DNA of 33,416 nt from Prevotella sp. Lineage in GTDB: Bacteria; Bacteroidota; Bacteroidia; Bacteroidales; Bacteroidaceae. The translations under genes were made by a program, and so were the position numbers. The first letter of the stretch is position 1; every line of letters begins with the position of its first letter. Shown here piece after piece: positions 16,655 through 25,143 of this stretch. The stretch is from NCBI GenBank assembly GCA_017455495.1, contig JAFTAR010000169.1, positions 1-33,416 of the forward strand. Direction: 5' to 3'. The notes below the pieces were generated by a model that did not search any database, was not told where the DNA came from, and saw only the letters and a program-made list of their open reading frames with translations.

Positions 16655-17353
16655 TTATGATTTAGTGATGCCTACCGTCAGCAGGCTTATGCTCGCGACT
16701 GAGGCTTTGGCCAGCTCCTTTGCACAGGCAGTGATGGTCGAGCCTGTGGTCACTATGTCGTCTATCAGCAGTATGTGTCTTCCGCTTATCTTGTCGGCCT
16801 TGGTCAGCGAGAAGGCATTCTCCACGTTTTTCATGCGTTCGTAGTTGTGCAGGGTGGTCTGGCTCTTGCTGAAGTGCCTCCGCTTTACCACATTATTATA
16901 TATAGGAAGGGCGGTAACGCTGTTTATGCCCCTTGCTATCTCCATGCTTTGGTTGTAGCCTCGTTTCCACTGCCTGCGCCAGTTAAGCGGCATGGGTACT
17001 ATGGCTTCAATGCCGTCGAAGAAGCCAGCTGCCGCCATCCTCCTTGCCATGATTTCGCCCATGTACTGGCAAGTTTCTATCTTGCCGTGGTATTTCATTT
17101 CGTAGATGATGCGGCTTACGTTTCCTTGTGGCTCATAGAAAAACATAGCGGCAGCTTTCTCTATGGGGAAACGTCCCCAGAAGAGTCTTGCCATTGGGTT
17201 GTCAAATGGGTTTTTCTCGTAGTTGGTGAGCGGCATGTGCATGTGGCACGAGGCACATACTATGCTCTCGTTGGCCGAGAGCCTTCCGCCGCACACAGGG
17301 CATGTGCGTGGCGCAATGGTGTCAAGGAGCCTACTCCAGAAACTCGCTCTCAT
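16655..17353 (-). CDS. comF: ComF-family phosphoribosyltransferase-like protein
   Basis: ComF-family proteins have an N-terminal zinc finger and a type I PRTase fold, and are linked to DNA uptake in competent bacteria, though the general role is unclear. In this 232-residue protein four cysteines (C18, C21, C33, C36) form the zinc ribbon, and WKRGYNQS lies near 128-135. The PRPP-type loop ILLIDDIVTTGSTI lies near 194-207. The start at 17353 lies 23 bases inside the recX 3' end. With prmC and recX it forms a tight, overlapping three-gene unit. Confidence 0.9.
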   Translation of the reverse strand: MRASFWSRLLDTIAPRTCPVCGGRLSANESIVCASCHMHMPLTNYEKNPFDNPMARLFWGRFPIEKAAAMFFYEPQGNVSRIIYEMKYHGKIETCQYMGEIMARRMAAAGFFDGIEAIVPMPLNWRRQWKRGYNQSMEIARGINSVTALPIYNNVVKRRHFSKSQTTLHNYERMKNVENAFSLTKADKISGRHILLIDDIVTTGSTITACAKELAKASVASISLLTVGITKS

Positions 17354-17819
17354 CTTCCACTTCCATGCATTGCCTGATGATGTCCATTGTAAATCCGCGG
17401 CTCATGGCAAACTTTACGAGCTTCATGTTCAGCTCGTAGTCGCTGGCGGCCTTGGTGGTGCGGCGCTTCTGCTTTAGCAGGGGTTTCAGTATGCATAAAT
17501 ACTCACTGTCGTCTATCCCGTCAAGCACGTCTGAGACAATGGCTTTGTCTATGTGTTTCAGCCAAAGGGCCTGCTCCACCTTCCTGCGTCCCCACTTGTT
17601 ATAGCGTATCTTGTCTGCTGCGAAGGCGCGGGCAAAGCGCTCGTCGTCAACATAGCACTCACCTACGAGCCGGGCCATAACCTGTGCCTGCTCTTCCTCG
17701 CTCACTCCCCACTGGCGCATCTTCTCCGTCATGTCGTGCTGGCAGTGCTCGCCCTTGGCACACAGGGAGGCCAGTTTTCTGAACGCCTCTTGAGCGTTGG
17801 TTTCTTTCTTTATTTGCAT
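17331..17819 (-). CDS. recX: RecX-family regulatory protein
   Basis: RecX binds RecA filaments and limits recombinase activity. The ATG at 17819 gives MQIKKETNAQEAFRKLASLCAKGEH and a 162-residue protein. Typical RecX segments are ALCAKGEHCQHDMTEKMRQWGVSEEE-like helices, the YVDDERFARAFAADKIRYNKWGRRKVEQAL core (shown in parts: DDERFARAF, KWGRRKVEQ) and a C-terminal RGFTMDIIRQC helix. The start overlaps the last 10 bases of prmC and the stop overlaps comF by 23 bases, so all three are probably translated from one transcript. A longer frame to 17900 lies wholly within prmC and is rejected. recA is not in the window. Confidence 0.9.
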   Translation of the reverse strand: MQIKKETNAQEAFRKLASLCAKGEHCQHDMTEKMRQWGVSEEEQAQVMARLVGECYVDDERFARAFAADKIRYNKWGRRKVEQALWLKHIDKAIVSDVLDGIDDSEYLCILKPLLKQKRRTTKAASDYELNMKLVKFAMSRGFTMDIIRQCMEVEDESEFLE

Positions 17820-18637
17820 GCTGTGATAAATCTGTCTTTTCCAAACTGGTCCTTGTGTAGCATTATGTCCGCGAATCCAAGCGACTCCATCAGTCGGCAT
17901 GTCTCCTGGCCGTAGGCCGCGTTAATTTCGAAGGCCACTTTGCCACCGTCCCTCAGCAGTCGGCGTGCCTGCTGACTGATAGCACGGTAGAAGAGCAGCG
18001 GGTCATCGTCGGGCACGAAGAGTGCCAGGTGCGGCTCGTGCTCCAGCACCACTGCCTCCATCTTTTCCTTCTCATGTTCGCATATATATGGCGGGTTGCT
18101 TACAATGAGGTCATAGCTTTCAGAGGACTTTACATACTGAAGTACGTCCACTTCTTTGAAGACCACGCTTACGCTCAGTCTCTCTGCATTATTGCGAGCC
18201 ACCCGCAGCGCTTCTTCCGAAATGTCCCAGGCCTCTACCTGTACCTGCGGAATCTCGGCTTTCAAGGTGCAGGCTATGCAGCCGCTGCCGGTGCCTATGT
18301 CAAGTATTCTGCAGTCTTGTGTCTGCTGTGGCATGAGGGATATAGCCAGTCGGCACAGCTCTTCGGTCTCAGGCCTTGGAATAAGTACTGCCGGGCTTAC
18401 CTCAAACGTCCTGCCGCAGAAGTCGGCCTCGCCAACGACATACTGTGCCGGGTTGCCACAGAGCAGTTTCTGCTGGACTTCTCTCAGCTTTCCTTCGTCA
18501 ATCTGCTCCACCGCTCCGCACACTATGTCAGTCGTGGAGAGGCCGAACAGCTCCTCCAGTACCAGCCTTGCCACGGCCTGCGCCTCGCGTGGCTCGTAAA
18601 TGGCTGTCAGTGGTTGCCAGAATTTGCGGTATGTCAT
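17810..18637 (-). CDS. prmC: Peptide chain release factor N5-glutamine methyltransferase
   Basis: PrmC methylates the GGQ glutamine of release factors RF1 and RF2 using S-adenosylmethionine. The 275-residue protein has an N-terminal helical domain (about 1-75), the LIPRPETEEL motif (85-94), the SAM-binding DIGTGSGCIA (113-122) and the catalytic NPPY (181-184). The ATG at 18637 (MTYRKFWQPL) is chosen; an upstream frame to 18682 runs through the promoter box and is unlikely. It has its own promoter at 18660-18667 and leads the prmC-recX-comF unit. Confidence 0.95.
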   Translation of the reverse strand: MTYRKFWQPLTAIYEPREAQAVARLVLEELFGLSTTDIVCGAVEQIDEGKLREVQQKLLCGNPAQYVVGEADFCGRTFEVSPAVLIPRPETEELCRLAISLMPQQTQDCRILDIGTGSGCIACTLKAEIPQVQVEAWDISEEALRVARNNAERLSVSVVFKEVDVLQYVKSSESYDLIVSNPPYICEHEKEKMEAVVLEHEPHLALFVPDDDPLLFYRAISQQARRLLRDGGKVAFEINAAYGQETCRLMESLGFADIMLHKDQFGKDRFITACK

Positions 18638-18659
18638 CAGGTGTTGAACAATGTCGTGG

Positions 18660-18667
18660 CAAAGATA
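18660..18667 (-). promoter_or_regulatory. Promoter -7 box for prmC-recX-comF
   Basis: The minus strand reads TATCTTTG, 22 bases before the prmC ATG. A perfect 14-bp inverted repeat (18681-18718) covers the expected -33 region. Confidence 0.7.
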
Positions 18668-18680
18668 CAAAAGATATTTC

Positions 18681-18718
18681 AAATCCTTGCAAAATCAAGC
18701 AGGTTTTTGCAAGGATTT
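18681..18718. repeat. Perfect 14-bp inverted repeat over the prmC promoter upstream region
   Basis: AAATCCTTGCAAAA (18681-18694) and TTTTGCAAGGATTT (18705-18718) pair without mismatch around 10 bases. It overlaps where the -33 element of the prmC promoter should be. It could be an operator, or a terminator for the upstream ATPase gene, but no clean T-run follows it. Confidence 0.75.
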
Positions 18719-18739
18719 GTTTATTTAGTGCAAAGTGTG

Positions 18740-18775
18740 TTGCACCTCTTGCACCTCTTGCACCTGTTGCACCTA
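18740..18775. repeat. Left array of four 9-bp direct repeats (TTGCACCTC type)
   Basis: Units at 18740, 18749, 18758 and 18767 read TTGCACCTC, TTGCACCTC, TTGCACCTG and TTGCACCTA. The array is the inverse of the one at 18953-19033, so the two arms could pair in DNA or RNA across about 180 bases. Confidence 0.85.
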
Positions 18776-18800
18776 CGTTTAATATTGTGGGATGAGGATG

Positions 18801-18940
18801 CCCCACAGCACCGTGGGGGGCTGGGTTATCGGCATAACCCGGTGCCACACGGCAATGGGGGGCTGGGTTATTGGCATAACCCGGTGCTACACGACAATAG
18901 GGGGCTGGGTTATTGGTATAACCCGGTCCCTCATGAGCGT
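18801..18940. repeat. Three 42-bp tandem repeats with conserved hairpins, plus a flanking hairpin
   Basis: Units start at 18815, 18857 and 18899, each 42 bases, with the core CTGGGTTATYGGCATAACCC. GGGTTAT and ATAACCC pair in each unit around a 4-base loop that varies (CGGC, TGGC, TGGT) while the stem is unchanged. A separate 6-bp hairpin, CCCCAC/GTGGGG at 18801-18818, adjoins the first unit. No gene is supported here. Confidence 0.85.
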
Positions 18941-18952
18941 CGGGGTGAGCTT

Positions 18953-19033
18953 CAGGTGCAAGAGGTGCAACAGGTGCAAGAGGTGCAAGTGGTGCAACAG
19001 GTGCAGGAGGTGCCACAGGTGCAAGAGGTGCAA
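18953..19033. repeat. Right array of nine 9-bp direct repeats (CAGGTGCAA/GAGGTGCAA type)
   Basis: Nine consecutive 9-base units begin at 18953 and end at 19033. Most are CAGGTGCAA or GAGGTGCAA; variants are GTGGTGCAA, CAGGTGCAG and GAGGTGCCA. The array is in opposite orientation to 18740-18775. The 9-base period keeps reading frames open on both strands, which explains spurious open frames there. Confidence 0.88.
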
Positions 19034-19076
19034 CTGGCTTTCCTCATGCGTGCGCGCGAAGAAAAGAAGTTGGAAG

Positions 19077-20264
19077 TTAATAGAGGAAGCCAAGGAGCCA
19101 GAGGGGAATCTGGTTGCCCTTGCCCACCTCGGTGTTGTAGCGGGCGTAGATAGTGTCGGGCTGTAGGCGCATCTTGCCAGTGGCGGCAGCATCGCAGATG
19201 CGGAACTTTAGGCTGCCGTCTACGGTGTAGAACTGGTCGTGGCCTTGCTGGTTCACTGTGTGGTCCTTCCAAAGGGCATTGACGAAGAAGGTCTCCATGG
19301 CGGTCTGCTTCTCCACGTGAATGGGGTAAATGGCGTAGAGAAGATTGGAGTTGTGGAGCATCACCTTCGACGGCTTCTTTGGGAACTCTTCCCCCACGGG
19401 GTAGATTATGTTGAGCAGGCGGGCATCGGCCAGGTATTTTATGTAGTTCATCACCGTGGCGCGGCTGGTCTCTATGTCCTGAGCCAGCTTGCTCACATTG
19501 GGGGCCTTGGGGCCTTCCTCCGCCAGCTGGTAGAACAGCTTCTTTATCTTTGTGAGGTACTTCAGCTCTATCTGCTTGATGAGCAGGATGTCCACCTCGG
19601 TCATCATGTTCATCGTTTTGAGCAGGTTCTCTGAGTAGTTGCGCTGCTCCTGGAAGAAGGGGTAGAAACCGTGGTGGATATAGTCCTGGAAGTAGCGCGA
19701 AGGCAGAGCTTTTGGCAGAATTTGCTTTATGATGTGCTCGTGGTCGGCCAGAATCTCCTCAAGGGTGTACGGGCGGAAGTTGTTGCCCGTCTTCAGGTTG
19801 ATGAATTCGCGGAAGGAGAATCCCCGCAGGTTGTAGCTCCTCACAATGCCGTTCAGCTCGGGGTTCTCGTCCTTGAGGCGCATCACGCTGCTTCCTGTGA
19901 ACACAATCTTGAGACCGGGGTAGAGGTCGTAGCAGCGGCGCAGCTCGCGGCTCCACTCCGGCTGCTTGAACACCTGGTCTATCAGCAGGACGCGGCCGCC
20001 CGAATGATAGAACTTGCCGGCAAAGTCGGCTATGCCGTGACCCTGGAAATAGAAGTTGTTCATGTTGACATAGAGGCACTGCTTGTCGTCCAAGTCGAAG
20101 TGCTCCTTGGCATATTGAAGCAGGAAGGTGGTCTTGCCTATGCCGCGCGTGCCCTTAATGCCTATCATGCGCTGGCTCCAGTCTATCTCATCCATGAGGA
20201 TGCGACGAACCGGTGCGTTTGTATGCTCCACCAAGTATCTGTGGGTACGGAAAAAGGCCTCCAT
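19077..20264 (-). CDS. AAA_14/DUF4143-family ATPase
   Basis: This 395-residue cytoplasmic protein belongs to the widespread Bacteroidota group of AAA_14 ATPases with a C-terminal DUF4143 domain, whose cellular role is unknown. Walker A is GTRGIGKTT (38-46). The Walker B strand is RVLLIDQVFK (91-100), and the following segment through KIVFTGSSVMRL is typical. The family normally has a DE pair in Walker B, but here D96 is followed by Q97 (codon CAG). A winged-helix-like region lies at about 245-290 (VSKLAQDIETSRATVMNYIKYL), then the DUF4143 domain. It has its own promoter (20294-20301), divergent from fba, and is followed by the repeat nest. Confidence 0.85.
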   Translation of the reverse strand: MEAFFRTHRYLVEHTNAPVRRILMDEIDWSQRMIGIKGTRGIGKTTFLLQYAKEHFDLDDKQCLYVNMNNFYFQGHGIADFAGKFYHSGGRVLLIDQVFKQPEWSRELRRCYDLYPGLKIVFTGSSVMRLKDENPELNGIVRSYNLRGFSFREFINLKTGNNFRPYTLEEILADHEHIIKQILPKALPSRYFQDYIHHGFYPFFQEQRNYSENLLKTMNMMTEVDILLIKQIELKYLTKIKKLFYQLAEEGPKAPNVSKLAQDIETSRATVMNYIKYLADARLLNIIYPVGEEFPKKPSKVMLHNSNLLYAIYPIHVEKQTAMETFFVNALWKDHTVNQQGHDQFYTVDGSLKFRICDAAATGKMRLQPDTIYARYNTEVGKGNQIPLWLLGFLY

Positions 20265-20293
20265 GTGTTATCGCTGCTTCTTTATATCACTTG

Positions 20294-20301
20294 CAAAGGT
20301 A
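20294..20301 (-). promoter_or_regulatory. Promoter -7 box for the AAA_14 ATPase gene
   Basis: The minus strand reads TACCTTTG, 29 bases before the ATG. Confidence 0.65.
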
Positions 20302-20417
20302 CGAATAAAAATCGGAATTGCAAAGCAGAGATAGCAAAATATTTCAAAAAAACTGAAATTTGCCTCTGTGGCGAAAAAAAGGGCCGCGATTGTAGGCGTT
20401 ATTAAAAATCTTTTTGC

Positions 20418-20425
20418 TACCTTTG
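20418..20425 (+). promoter_or_regulatory. Promoter -7 box for fba
   Basis: TACCTTTG lies 53 bases before the fba ATG, with a TTG about 25 bases upstream. It is divergent from the ATPase promoter 120 bases to the left. Confidence 0.65.
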
Positions 20426-20478
20426 CGCTCAGAAACAAGAACTAATAGAATCGTAACTGTTTTAAATCTTAAATTATC

Positions 20479-21489
20479 ATGGTAGATTACAAGACACTTG
20501 GCCTGGTGAACACCCGTGAGATGTTTGCCCGTGCCATCAATGGCGGCTACGCCATTCCCGCATTCAACTTTAACAACATGGAGCAGCTTCAGGCCATCAT
20601 CAAGGCTTCGAGCGACCTGAAGAGCCCCGTAATCCTGCAAGTTTCCAAGGGTGCACGCAACTATGCCAACGCCACCCTGCTGCGCTACATGGCCCAGGGT
20701 GCCGTGGAGTATGCCAAGGAGCTTGGCTGCAAGCATCCCGAGATTGTGCTCCACCTGGACCACGGTGACAGCTTCGAGACCTGCAAGAGCTGTATTGACT
20801 ACGGTTTCTCGAGCGTGATGATCGACGCCAGCGCCCTGCCTTTCGAGGAGAACATCGCCCTGACGAAGAAGGTTGTTGACTATGCCCACCAGTTTGACGT
20901 GACCGTTGAGGCCGAGCTGGGCGTGCTGGCCGGCGTTGAGGACGAGGTGTCGAGCGCCGTTAGCCACTACACCAAGCCCGAGGAGGTTATCGAGTTTTCA
21001 CAGCGTTCTGGCTGCGACTCACTGGCCATCTCTATCGGCACCAGCCACGGAGCCTACAAGTTCACTCCCGAGCAGTGCACCCGCGACCCGAAGACCGGCA
21101 AGCTGGTTCCTCCCCCATTGGCATTCGACGTGCTCGACGCCGTGATGAAGGAGCTGCCCGGATTCCCCATCGTGCTCCACGGCTCAAGTTCTGTGCCCCA
21201 GGAGTATGTTGACGAGATCAACTCTCTGGGCGGCAAGCTGCCCGATGCCATCGGCATTCCCGAGGAGCAGCTGCGCAAGGCTTCGAAGAGCGCCGTCTGC
21301 AAGATTAATATTGACAGCGACTCCCGCCTGGCCTTCACCGCTGCCGTGCGCCGCGTGCTGCACGACAAACCGGGCGAATTCGACCCCCGCAAGTACTGCG
21401 GTCCTGCTCGCGACGAGATGGAGAAGATGTACAAGCACAAGATTATCGACGTGCTCGGCTCTGACAACAAGCTGGCTCAGCTTGACTAA
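20479..21489 (+). CDS. fba: Class II fructose-bisphosphate aldolase
   Basis: This zinc enzyme cleaves fructose 1,6-bisphosphate into dihydroxyacetone phosphate and glyceraldehyde 3-phosphate in glycolysis. The 336-residue protein has AIPAFNFNNMEQ (25-36), the HLDHGD motif (92-97, with D94 as likely catalytic acid and H95 a zinc ligand), VEAELG (143-148), the second zinc histidine in GTSHGAYKF (about 190) and LHGSSSVP (about 236). Codon use is strongly biased to C/G-ending codons, as expected for a highly expressed gene. It has its own promoter and a strong Rho-independent terminator, so it is a single-gene transcript. Confidence 0.97.
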   Translation: MVDYKTLGLVNTREMFARAINGGYAIPAFNFNNMEQLQAIIKASSDLKSPVILQVSKGARNYANATLLRYMAQGAVEYAKELGCKHPEIVLHLDHGDSFETCKSCIDYGFSSVMIDASALPFEENIALTKKVVDYAHQFDVTVEAELGVLAGVEDEVSSAVSHYTKPEEVIEFSQRSGCDSLAISIGTSHGAYKFTPEQCTRDPKTGKLVPPPLAFDVLDAVMKELPGFPIVLHGSSSVPQEYVDEINSLGGKLPDAIGIPEEQLRKASKSAVCKINIDSDSRLAFTAAVRRVLHDKPGEFDPRKYCGPARDEMEKMYKHKIIDVLGSDNKLAQLD

Positions 21490-21514
21490 TCGCTTTAAGA
21501 AAAAACTACTGCTT

Positions 21515-21557
21515 CGCGGAGAAGGCTGGACAATCCCGGCTTTCCCCGCGTTTTTTT
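21515..21557 (+). terminator. Rho-independent terminator of fba
   Basis: A long imperfect stem (left arm from 21515, CGCGGAGAAGGCTGG; right arm ending 21550, CCGGCTTTCCCCGCG) with small loop is followed directly by seven Ts (21551-21557). It lies 26 bases after the fba stop. Confidence 0.85.
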
Positions 21558-21611
21558 GCGCCTTGCCGCCACTTTTCCTGCTTTTTTCTTTGGCGTGTTG
21601 GGAAAAATGCC

Positions 21612-21619
21612 TACCTTTG
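21612..21619 (+). promoter_or_regulatory. Promoter -7 box for leuC-leuD operon
   Basis: TACCTTTG lies 36 bases before the leuC ATG, just after the fba terminator. Confidence 0.65.
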
Positions 21620-21655
21620 CCAGCCATATTAATCAACACATAAAAGCTAAAAACA

Positions 21656-23026
21656 ATGAACACTCTTTTCGACAAGATATGGGACAGCCATGTGGTGCAG
21701 ATTGTTGACGACGGCCCCACACAGCTGTACATAGACCGCCTGTACTGTCACGAGGTGACATCGCCACAGGCTTTCGAGGGCTTGCGCCAGCGCGGCCTGA
21801 AGTGCTTCCGCCCGGAGCGCATAGTGTGCATGCCAGACCACAACATACCCACTCACGACCAGGACAAGCCTATCAGCGACGACACGTCGCGCAAGCAGGT
21901 GGACACGCTGGAGCGCAACACCAAGGAGTTCGGACTTACCCACTACGGCATGATGGACCCCAGCAACGGCATAATCCACGTGGTGGGACCTGAGAAGGGA
22001 CTTTCGCTGCCCGGCATGACCATAGTTTGCGGCGACTCGCACACCTCCACTCACGGAGCCATGGGAGCAGTGGCCTTCGGCATAGGCACAAGCGAGGTGG
22101 AGATGGTCCTGGCTTCGCAATGCATACTGCAGCAGAAGCCGAAGTGCATGAGGATAACAATAGACGGAGAGCTGGGCAAGGGAGTGACTGCAAAGGACGT
22201 GGCACTCTACCTCATGGCGCAGCTTACCACCAGCGGCGCCACAGGCTACTTCGTGGAATATGCCGGACAGGCCGTGAGGAGCCTATCAATGGAGGGCAGG
22301 CTCACACTGTGCAACCTCAGCATAGAGATGGGGGCCAGGGGCGGACTCATAGCTCCCGACGAAGTGACCTTCAGCTATATCAAGGGAAAGCCGTTCGCCC
22401 CAAAGGGCGAAGAGTGGGACAAGGCAGTGGAATACTGGCGCACCCTGAAGAGCGGCGACGATGCCGTGTTTGACAAGGAACTCACTTTCTCTGCCGCCGA
22501 CATAGAGCCGCGCATCACCTACGGCACAAATCCCGGCATGGGCATAGGCATAACGGAAAGCATACCCGCCAAGCCGGGCGAGGAGAAGGCCCTGGAATAC
22601 ATGAAGTTCAAGGCCGGCGAGAAGCTGACGGGCAAGGCTGTAGACTATGTCTTCCTCGGAGCCTGTACCAACGGCCGCATAGAGGACTTCAGAGCCTTTG
22701 CCCAGATAGCAAAGGGCAGGCGCAAGGCCGACGGCGTGGTGGCTTGGCTGGTGCCTGGCTCATGGGAAGTGAAGCGCCAGATAGAAAGCGAAGGCCTGGA
22801 CAAGGTGCTTGAGGCTGCCGGCTTCGAGATTCGCCAGCCGGGATGCTCGGCATGCCTTGCCATGAACGATGACAAGGTGCCCGCAGGAAAACTCTGCGTG
22901 AGCACCAGCAACAGAAACTTCGAAGGCATGCAGGGGCCAGGCTCCAGAACCATTCTGGCATCGCCGCTCGTGGCTGCCGCCGCTGCCGTAACAGGAATAA
23001 TAACAGACCCACGCGAACTACTATGA
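21656..23026 (+). CDS. leuC: 3-isopropylmalate dehydratase large subunit
   Basis: LeuC, with LeuD, isomerises 2- and 3-isopropylmalate in leucine synthesis and can also process citramalate for isoleucine. The 456-residue protein begins [13 protein letters not shown] after Met. [21 protein letters not shown] is typical. The 4Fe-4S cysteines are at C337 (FLGACTNGR), C397 and C400 (PGCSAC). Its TGA overlaps the leuD ATG as ATGA at 23023-23026, so the two subunits are translationally coupled. Confidence 0.97.
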   Translation: MNTLFDKIWDSHVVQIVDDGPTQLYIDRLYCHEVTSPQAFEGLRQRGLKCFRPERIVCMPDHNIPTHDQDKPISDDTSRKQVDTLERNTKEFGLTHYGMMDPSNGIIHVVGPEKGLSLPGMTIVCGDSHTSTHGAMGAVAFGIGTSEVEMVLASQCILQQKPKCMRITIDGELGKGVTAKDVALYLMAQLTTSGATGYFVEYAGQAVRSLSMEGRLTLCNLSIEMGARGGLIAPDEVTFSYIKGKPFAPKGEEWDKAVEYWRTLKSGDDAVFDKELTFSAADIEPRITYGTNPGMGIGITESIPAKPGEEKALEYMKFKAGEKLTGKAVDYVFLGACTNGRIEDFRAFAQIAKGRRKADGVVAWLVPGSWEVKRQIESEGLDKVLEAAGFEIRQPGCSACLAMNDDKVPAGKLCVSTSNRNFEGMQGPGSRTILASPLVAAAAAVTGIITDPRELL

Positions 23027-23613
23027 AACAGAAATTCAACATCATAACATCCACATGCGTACCTCTTCCTATAGAGAACGTTGACACCGACCAGATAATA
23101 CCCGCCCGATTCCTCAAGGCTACCGACAAGGACGGCTTCGGGCAGAACCTGTTCCGCGACTGGCGATACGACAGCGAGGGCAATCCCGTAAAGGACTTCG
23201 TGCTCAACGACCCCACATACCGGGATGCCGTGATACTCGTGGCAGGAAGGAACTTCGGCTCGGGCAGCAGCCGCGAACACGCCGCATGGGCCATTGCCGG
23301 CTACGGCTTCAGGGTGGTCATCAGTTCCTTCTTTGCCGAAATACACAAGCAGAACGAGCTTAACAACTTCGTGCTGCCGGTGCAGGTGTCGGAGATCTTT
23401 CTGGCCCAGCTCTTTGACAGCATAAAGAAGGACCCGAAGACAGAGGTGGAGGTTGACTTGCCAAACCAGACTGTTACCAACAAGGCTACAGGCGCCAGCG
23501 AGCACTTCGACATAAGCGGGTACAAGAAGCATTGCCTTATGAACGGCCTGGACGACATAGACTTCCTTGTAGAGAACAAGCAAAAAACCATTGAATGGGA
23601 AAACGCTTTATAG
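23023..23613 (+). CDS. leuD: 3-isopropylmalate dehydratase small subunit
   Basis: LeuD is the swivelling aconitase-like subunit that pairs with LeuC. The 196-residue protein has [13 protein letters not shown] near residue 20 and the family hallmark [17 protein letters not shown] near residue 72. The ATG overlaps the leuC stop, and the last 19 bases overlap the start of the following synthase gene. Length is normal. Confidence 0.97.
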   Translation: MKQKFNIITSTCVPLPIENVDTDQIIPARFLKATDKDGFGQNLFRDWRYDSEGNPVKDFVLNDPTYRDAVILVAGRNFGSGSSREHAAWAIAGYGFRVVISSFFAEIHKQNELNNFVLPVQVSEIFLAQLFDSIKKDPKTEVEVDLPNQTVTNKATGASEHFDISGYKKHCLMNGLDDIDFLVENKQKTIEWENAL

Positions 23614-25127
23614 AGATAATGGACTCCACCCTGCGCGATGGAGAACAGACAAACGGAGTCAGTTTCGTGCCCCACGAGAAGCTGATGATAGCCCGCATGC
23701 TGCTCAGCCAGCTGCATGTAGACCGCATTGAGGTGGCCTCGGCAAGGGTTAGCGAGGGAGAGAAGGATGCCGTAAGGATGGTATGCCGCTATGCCAAGCA
23801 GATAGGACGCTTAGACAGCGTGGAGGTGCTGGGATTCGTTGACGGCCATGCCTCCGTTGACTGGCTCTGCGACTGCGGATGCCGCACCATGAACCTGCTG
23901 GCAAAAGGCTCGCTGAAGCATTGCACCATGCAGCTGGGCAAGACTCCCGACGAGCACATCAACGACATAAAGGCTGTATTACGATATGCCGCGGAGAGAG
24001 GCATCACGGTGAACCTGTACCTTGAGGACTGGTCGAGCGGCATGAACGACTCGCCGGACTATGTGTTCCAGCTGATGGACGCCCTCAGGGAAAGTCACGT
24101 GCGCCGCTTCATGCTGCCCGACACTCTGGGCATAATGAATCCGCTGCAAGCCGTGGAGTACTTCCGCAAGATGGTGAAGCGCTATCCAGATGCCCACTTC
24201 GACTTCCATGCCCACAACGACTACGACCTGGCTGTGTCGAACTCGCTTGCTGCCGTGCTGAGCGGTGCCAAGGGCCTGCACGTTACCGTGAACGGGCTGG
24301 GAGAGCGATGCGGAAACGCGCCGCTGAGCAGCGTACAGGTGATTCTGAAAGACCACTTCGATGCCGAGACGAGCATTAACGAGGAAAAGCTTATGGACGC
24401 CAGCAGGATGGTGGAGAGCTACAGCGGCATAACAATAGCCCACAACCAGCCCATCATTGGCGACAATGTGTTCACGCAGGTGGCGGGAGTGCATGCCGAC
24501 GGCGACCAGAAGGGAGGCCTGTACCACAACGCCCTGGTGCCCGAACGCTTTGGCAGAAGGCGCGAATACGCCATGGGAAAGACAAGCGGGAGGGCAAACA
24601 TTGCCAAGAACCTGCAGGAACTGGGTCTGGAACTGACACCGGAACAGACCCGCAAGGTGACTCAGCGCATTACGGAGCTGGGCGACCGCAAGGAGGTGGT
24701 GACGCAGGACGACCTGCCTTACATCGTGAGCGACGTGCTGAAGCATGGCGTGTCGGAGGAAAAGGTGAAGCTCGTGAGTTACCAGGTGTCGCTCGCCTAC
24801 GGACTTAAGCCTCTGGCCAACGTGAAAGTGGAGATAAACGGGCGGCAGTACGAGGGCCACTCCTCGGGCGACGGACAGTATGACGCATTCGTGAAAGCCC
24901 TGAGGCTAATTTACAAGAAATACCTGGACCGCGTGTTCCCCCTGCTGCAGAACTATGCCGTAACGATACCGCCCGGAGGACGCACTGATGCCCTGGTGCA
25001 GACGGTAATAACATGGCAGATGCCTGCCGGCAAACTGCTGAGGACCCGTGGACTTGATGCCGACCAGACCGAGGCAGCAATAAAAGCCACCATTAAAATG
25101 CTTAACATCATTGAGGAACAGAAATAG
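23595..25127 (+). CDS. cimA: Isopropylmalate/citramalate synthase family protein with C-terminal regulatory domain
   Basis: The 510-residue protein is a DRE-TIM acyl-CoA synthase: D10, R14 and D15 lie in DSTLRDGEQ; the metal-binding HAHND is at H205 and H207; GLGERCGNAPL is at 234-244. A linker and LeuA-type regulatory dimer domain follow (about 385-510, including SYQVSLAYGLKPLANVKVEING in parts). The family contains 2-isopropylmalate synthases and (R)-citramalate synthases, which differ in the keto-acid used (2-ketoisovalerate or pyruvate). The sequence read by eye does not decide. The HAHNDYD form, distinct from the HCHNDLG I expect in LeuA, and its place downstream of leuCD make citramalate synthase my preferred but unproven call. 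It overlaps leuD by 19 bases. Confidence 0.8.
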   Translation: MGKRFIEIMDSTLRDGEQTNGVSFVPHEKLMIARMLLSQLHVDRIEVASARVSEGEKDAVRMVCRYAKQIGRLDSVEVLGFVDGHASVDWLCDCGCRTMNLLAKGSLKHCTMQLGKTPDEHINDIKAVLRYAAERGITVNLYLEDWSSGMNDSPDYVFQLMDALRESHVRRFMLPDTLGIMNPLQAVEYFRKMVKRYPDAHFDFHAHNDYDLAVSNSLAAVLSGAKGLHVTVNGLGERCGNAPLSSVQVILKDHFDAETSINEEKLMDASRMVESYSGITIAHNQPIIGDNVFTQVAGVHADGDQKGGLYHNALVPERFGRRREYAMGKTSGRANIAKNLQELGLELTPEQTRKVTQRITELGDRKEVVTQDDLPYIVSDVLKHGVSEEKVKLVSYQVSLAYGLKPLANVKVEINGRQYEGHSSGDGQYDAFVKALRLIYKKYLDRVFPLLQNYAVTIPPGGRTDALVQTVITWQMPAGKLLRTRGLDADQTEAAIKATIKMLNIIEEQK

Positions 25128-25143
25128 CAGCCGACCAACGAGT

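Noticed and set aside
18528..19016. Long minus-strand open frame with VAPLAP and APGYANNPAPH repeats
   Set aside because: It arises from 9-bp and 42-bp repeats, which keep any frame open, and it runs into prmC in another frame. No signal, domain or start context supports it.
18740..19033. CRISPR array
   Set aside because: The 9-bp units are contiguous without spacers and the 42-bp units are tandem and head-to-tail; no Cas gene is present.
18029..19153. 374-residue plus-strand frame across prmC and the repeat nest
   Set aside because: It is an antisense shadow of prmC followed by repeat DNA; the sense frame has all PrmC motifs.
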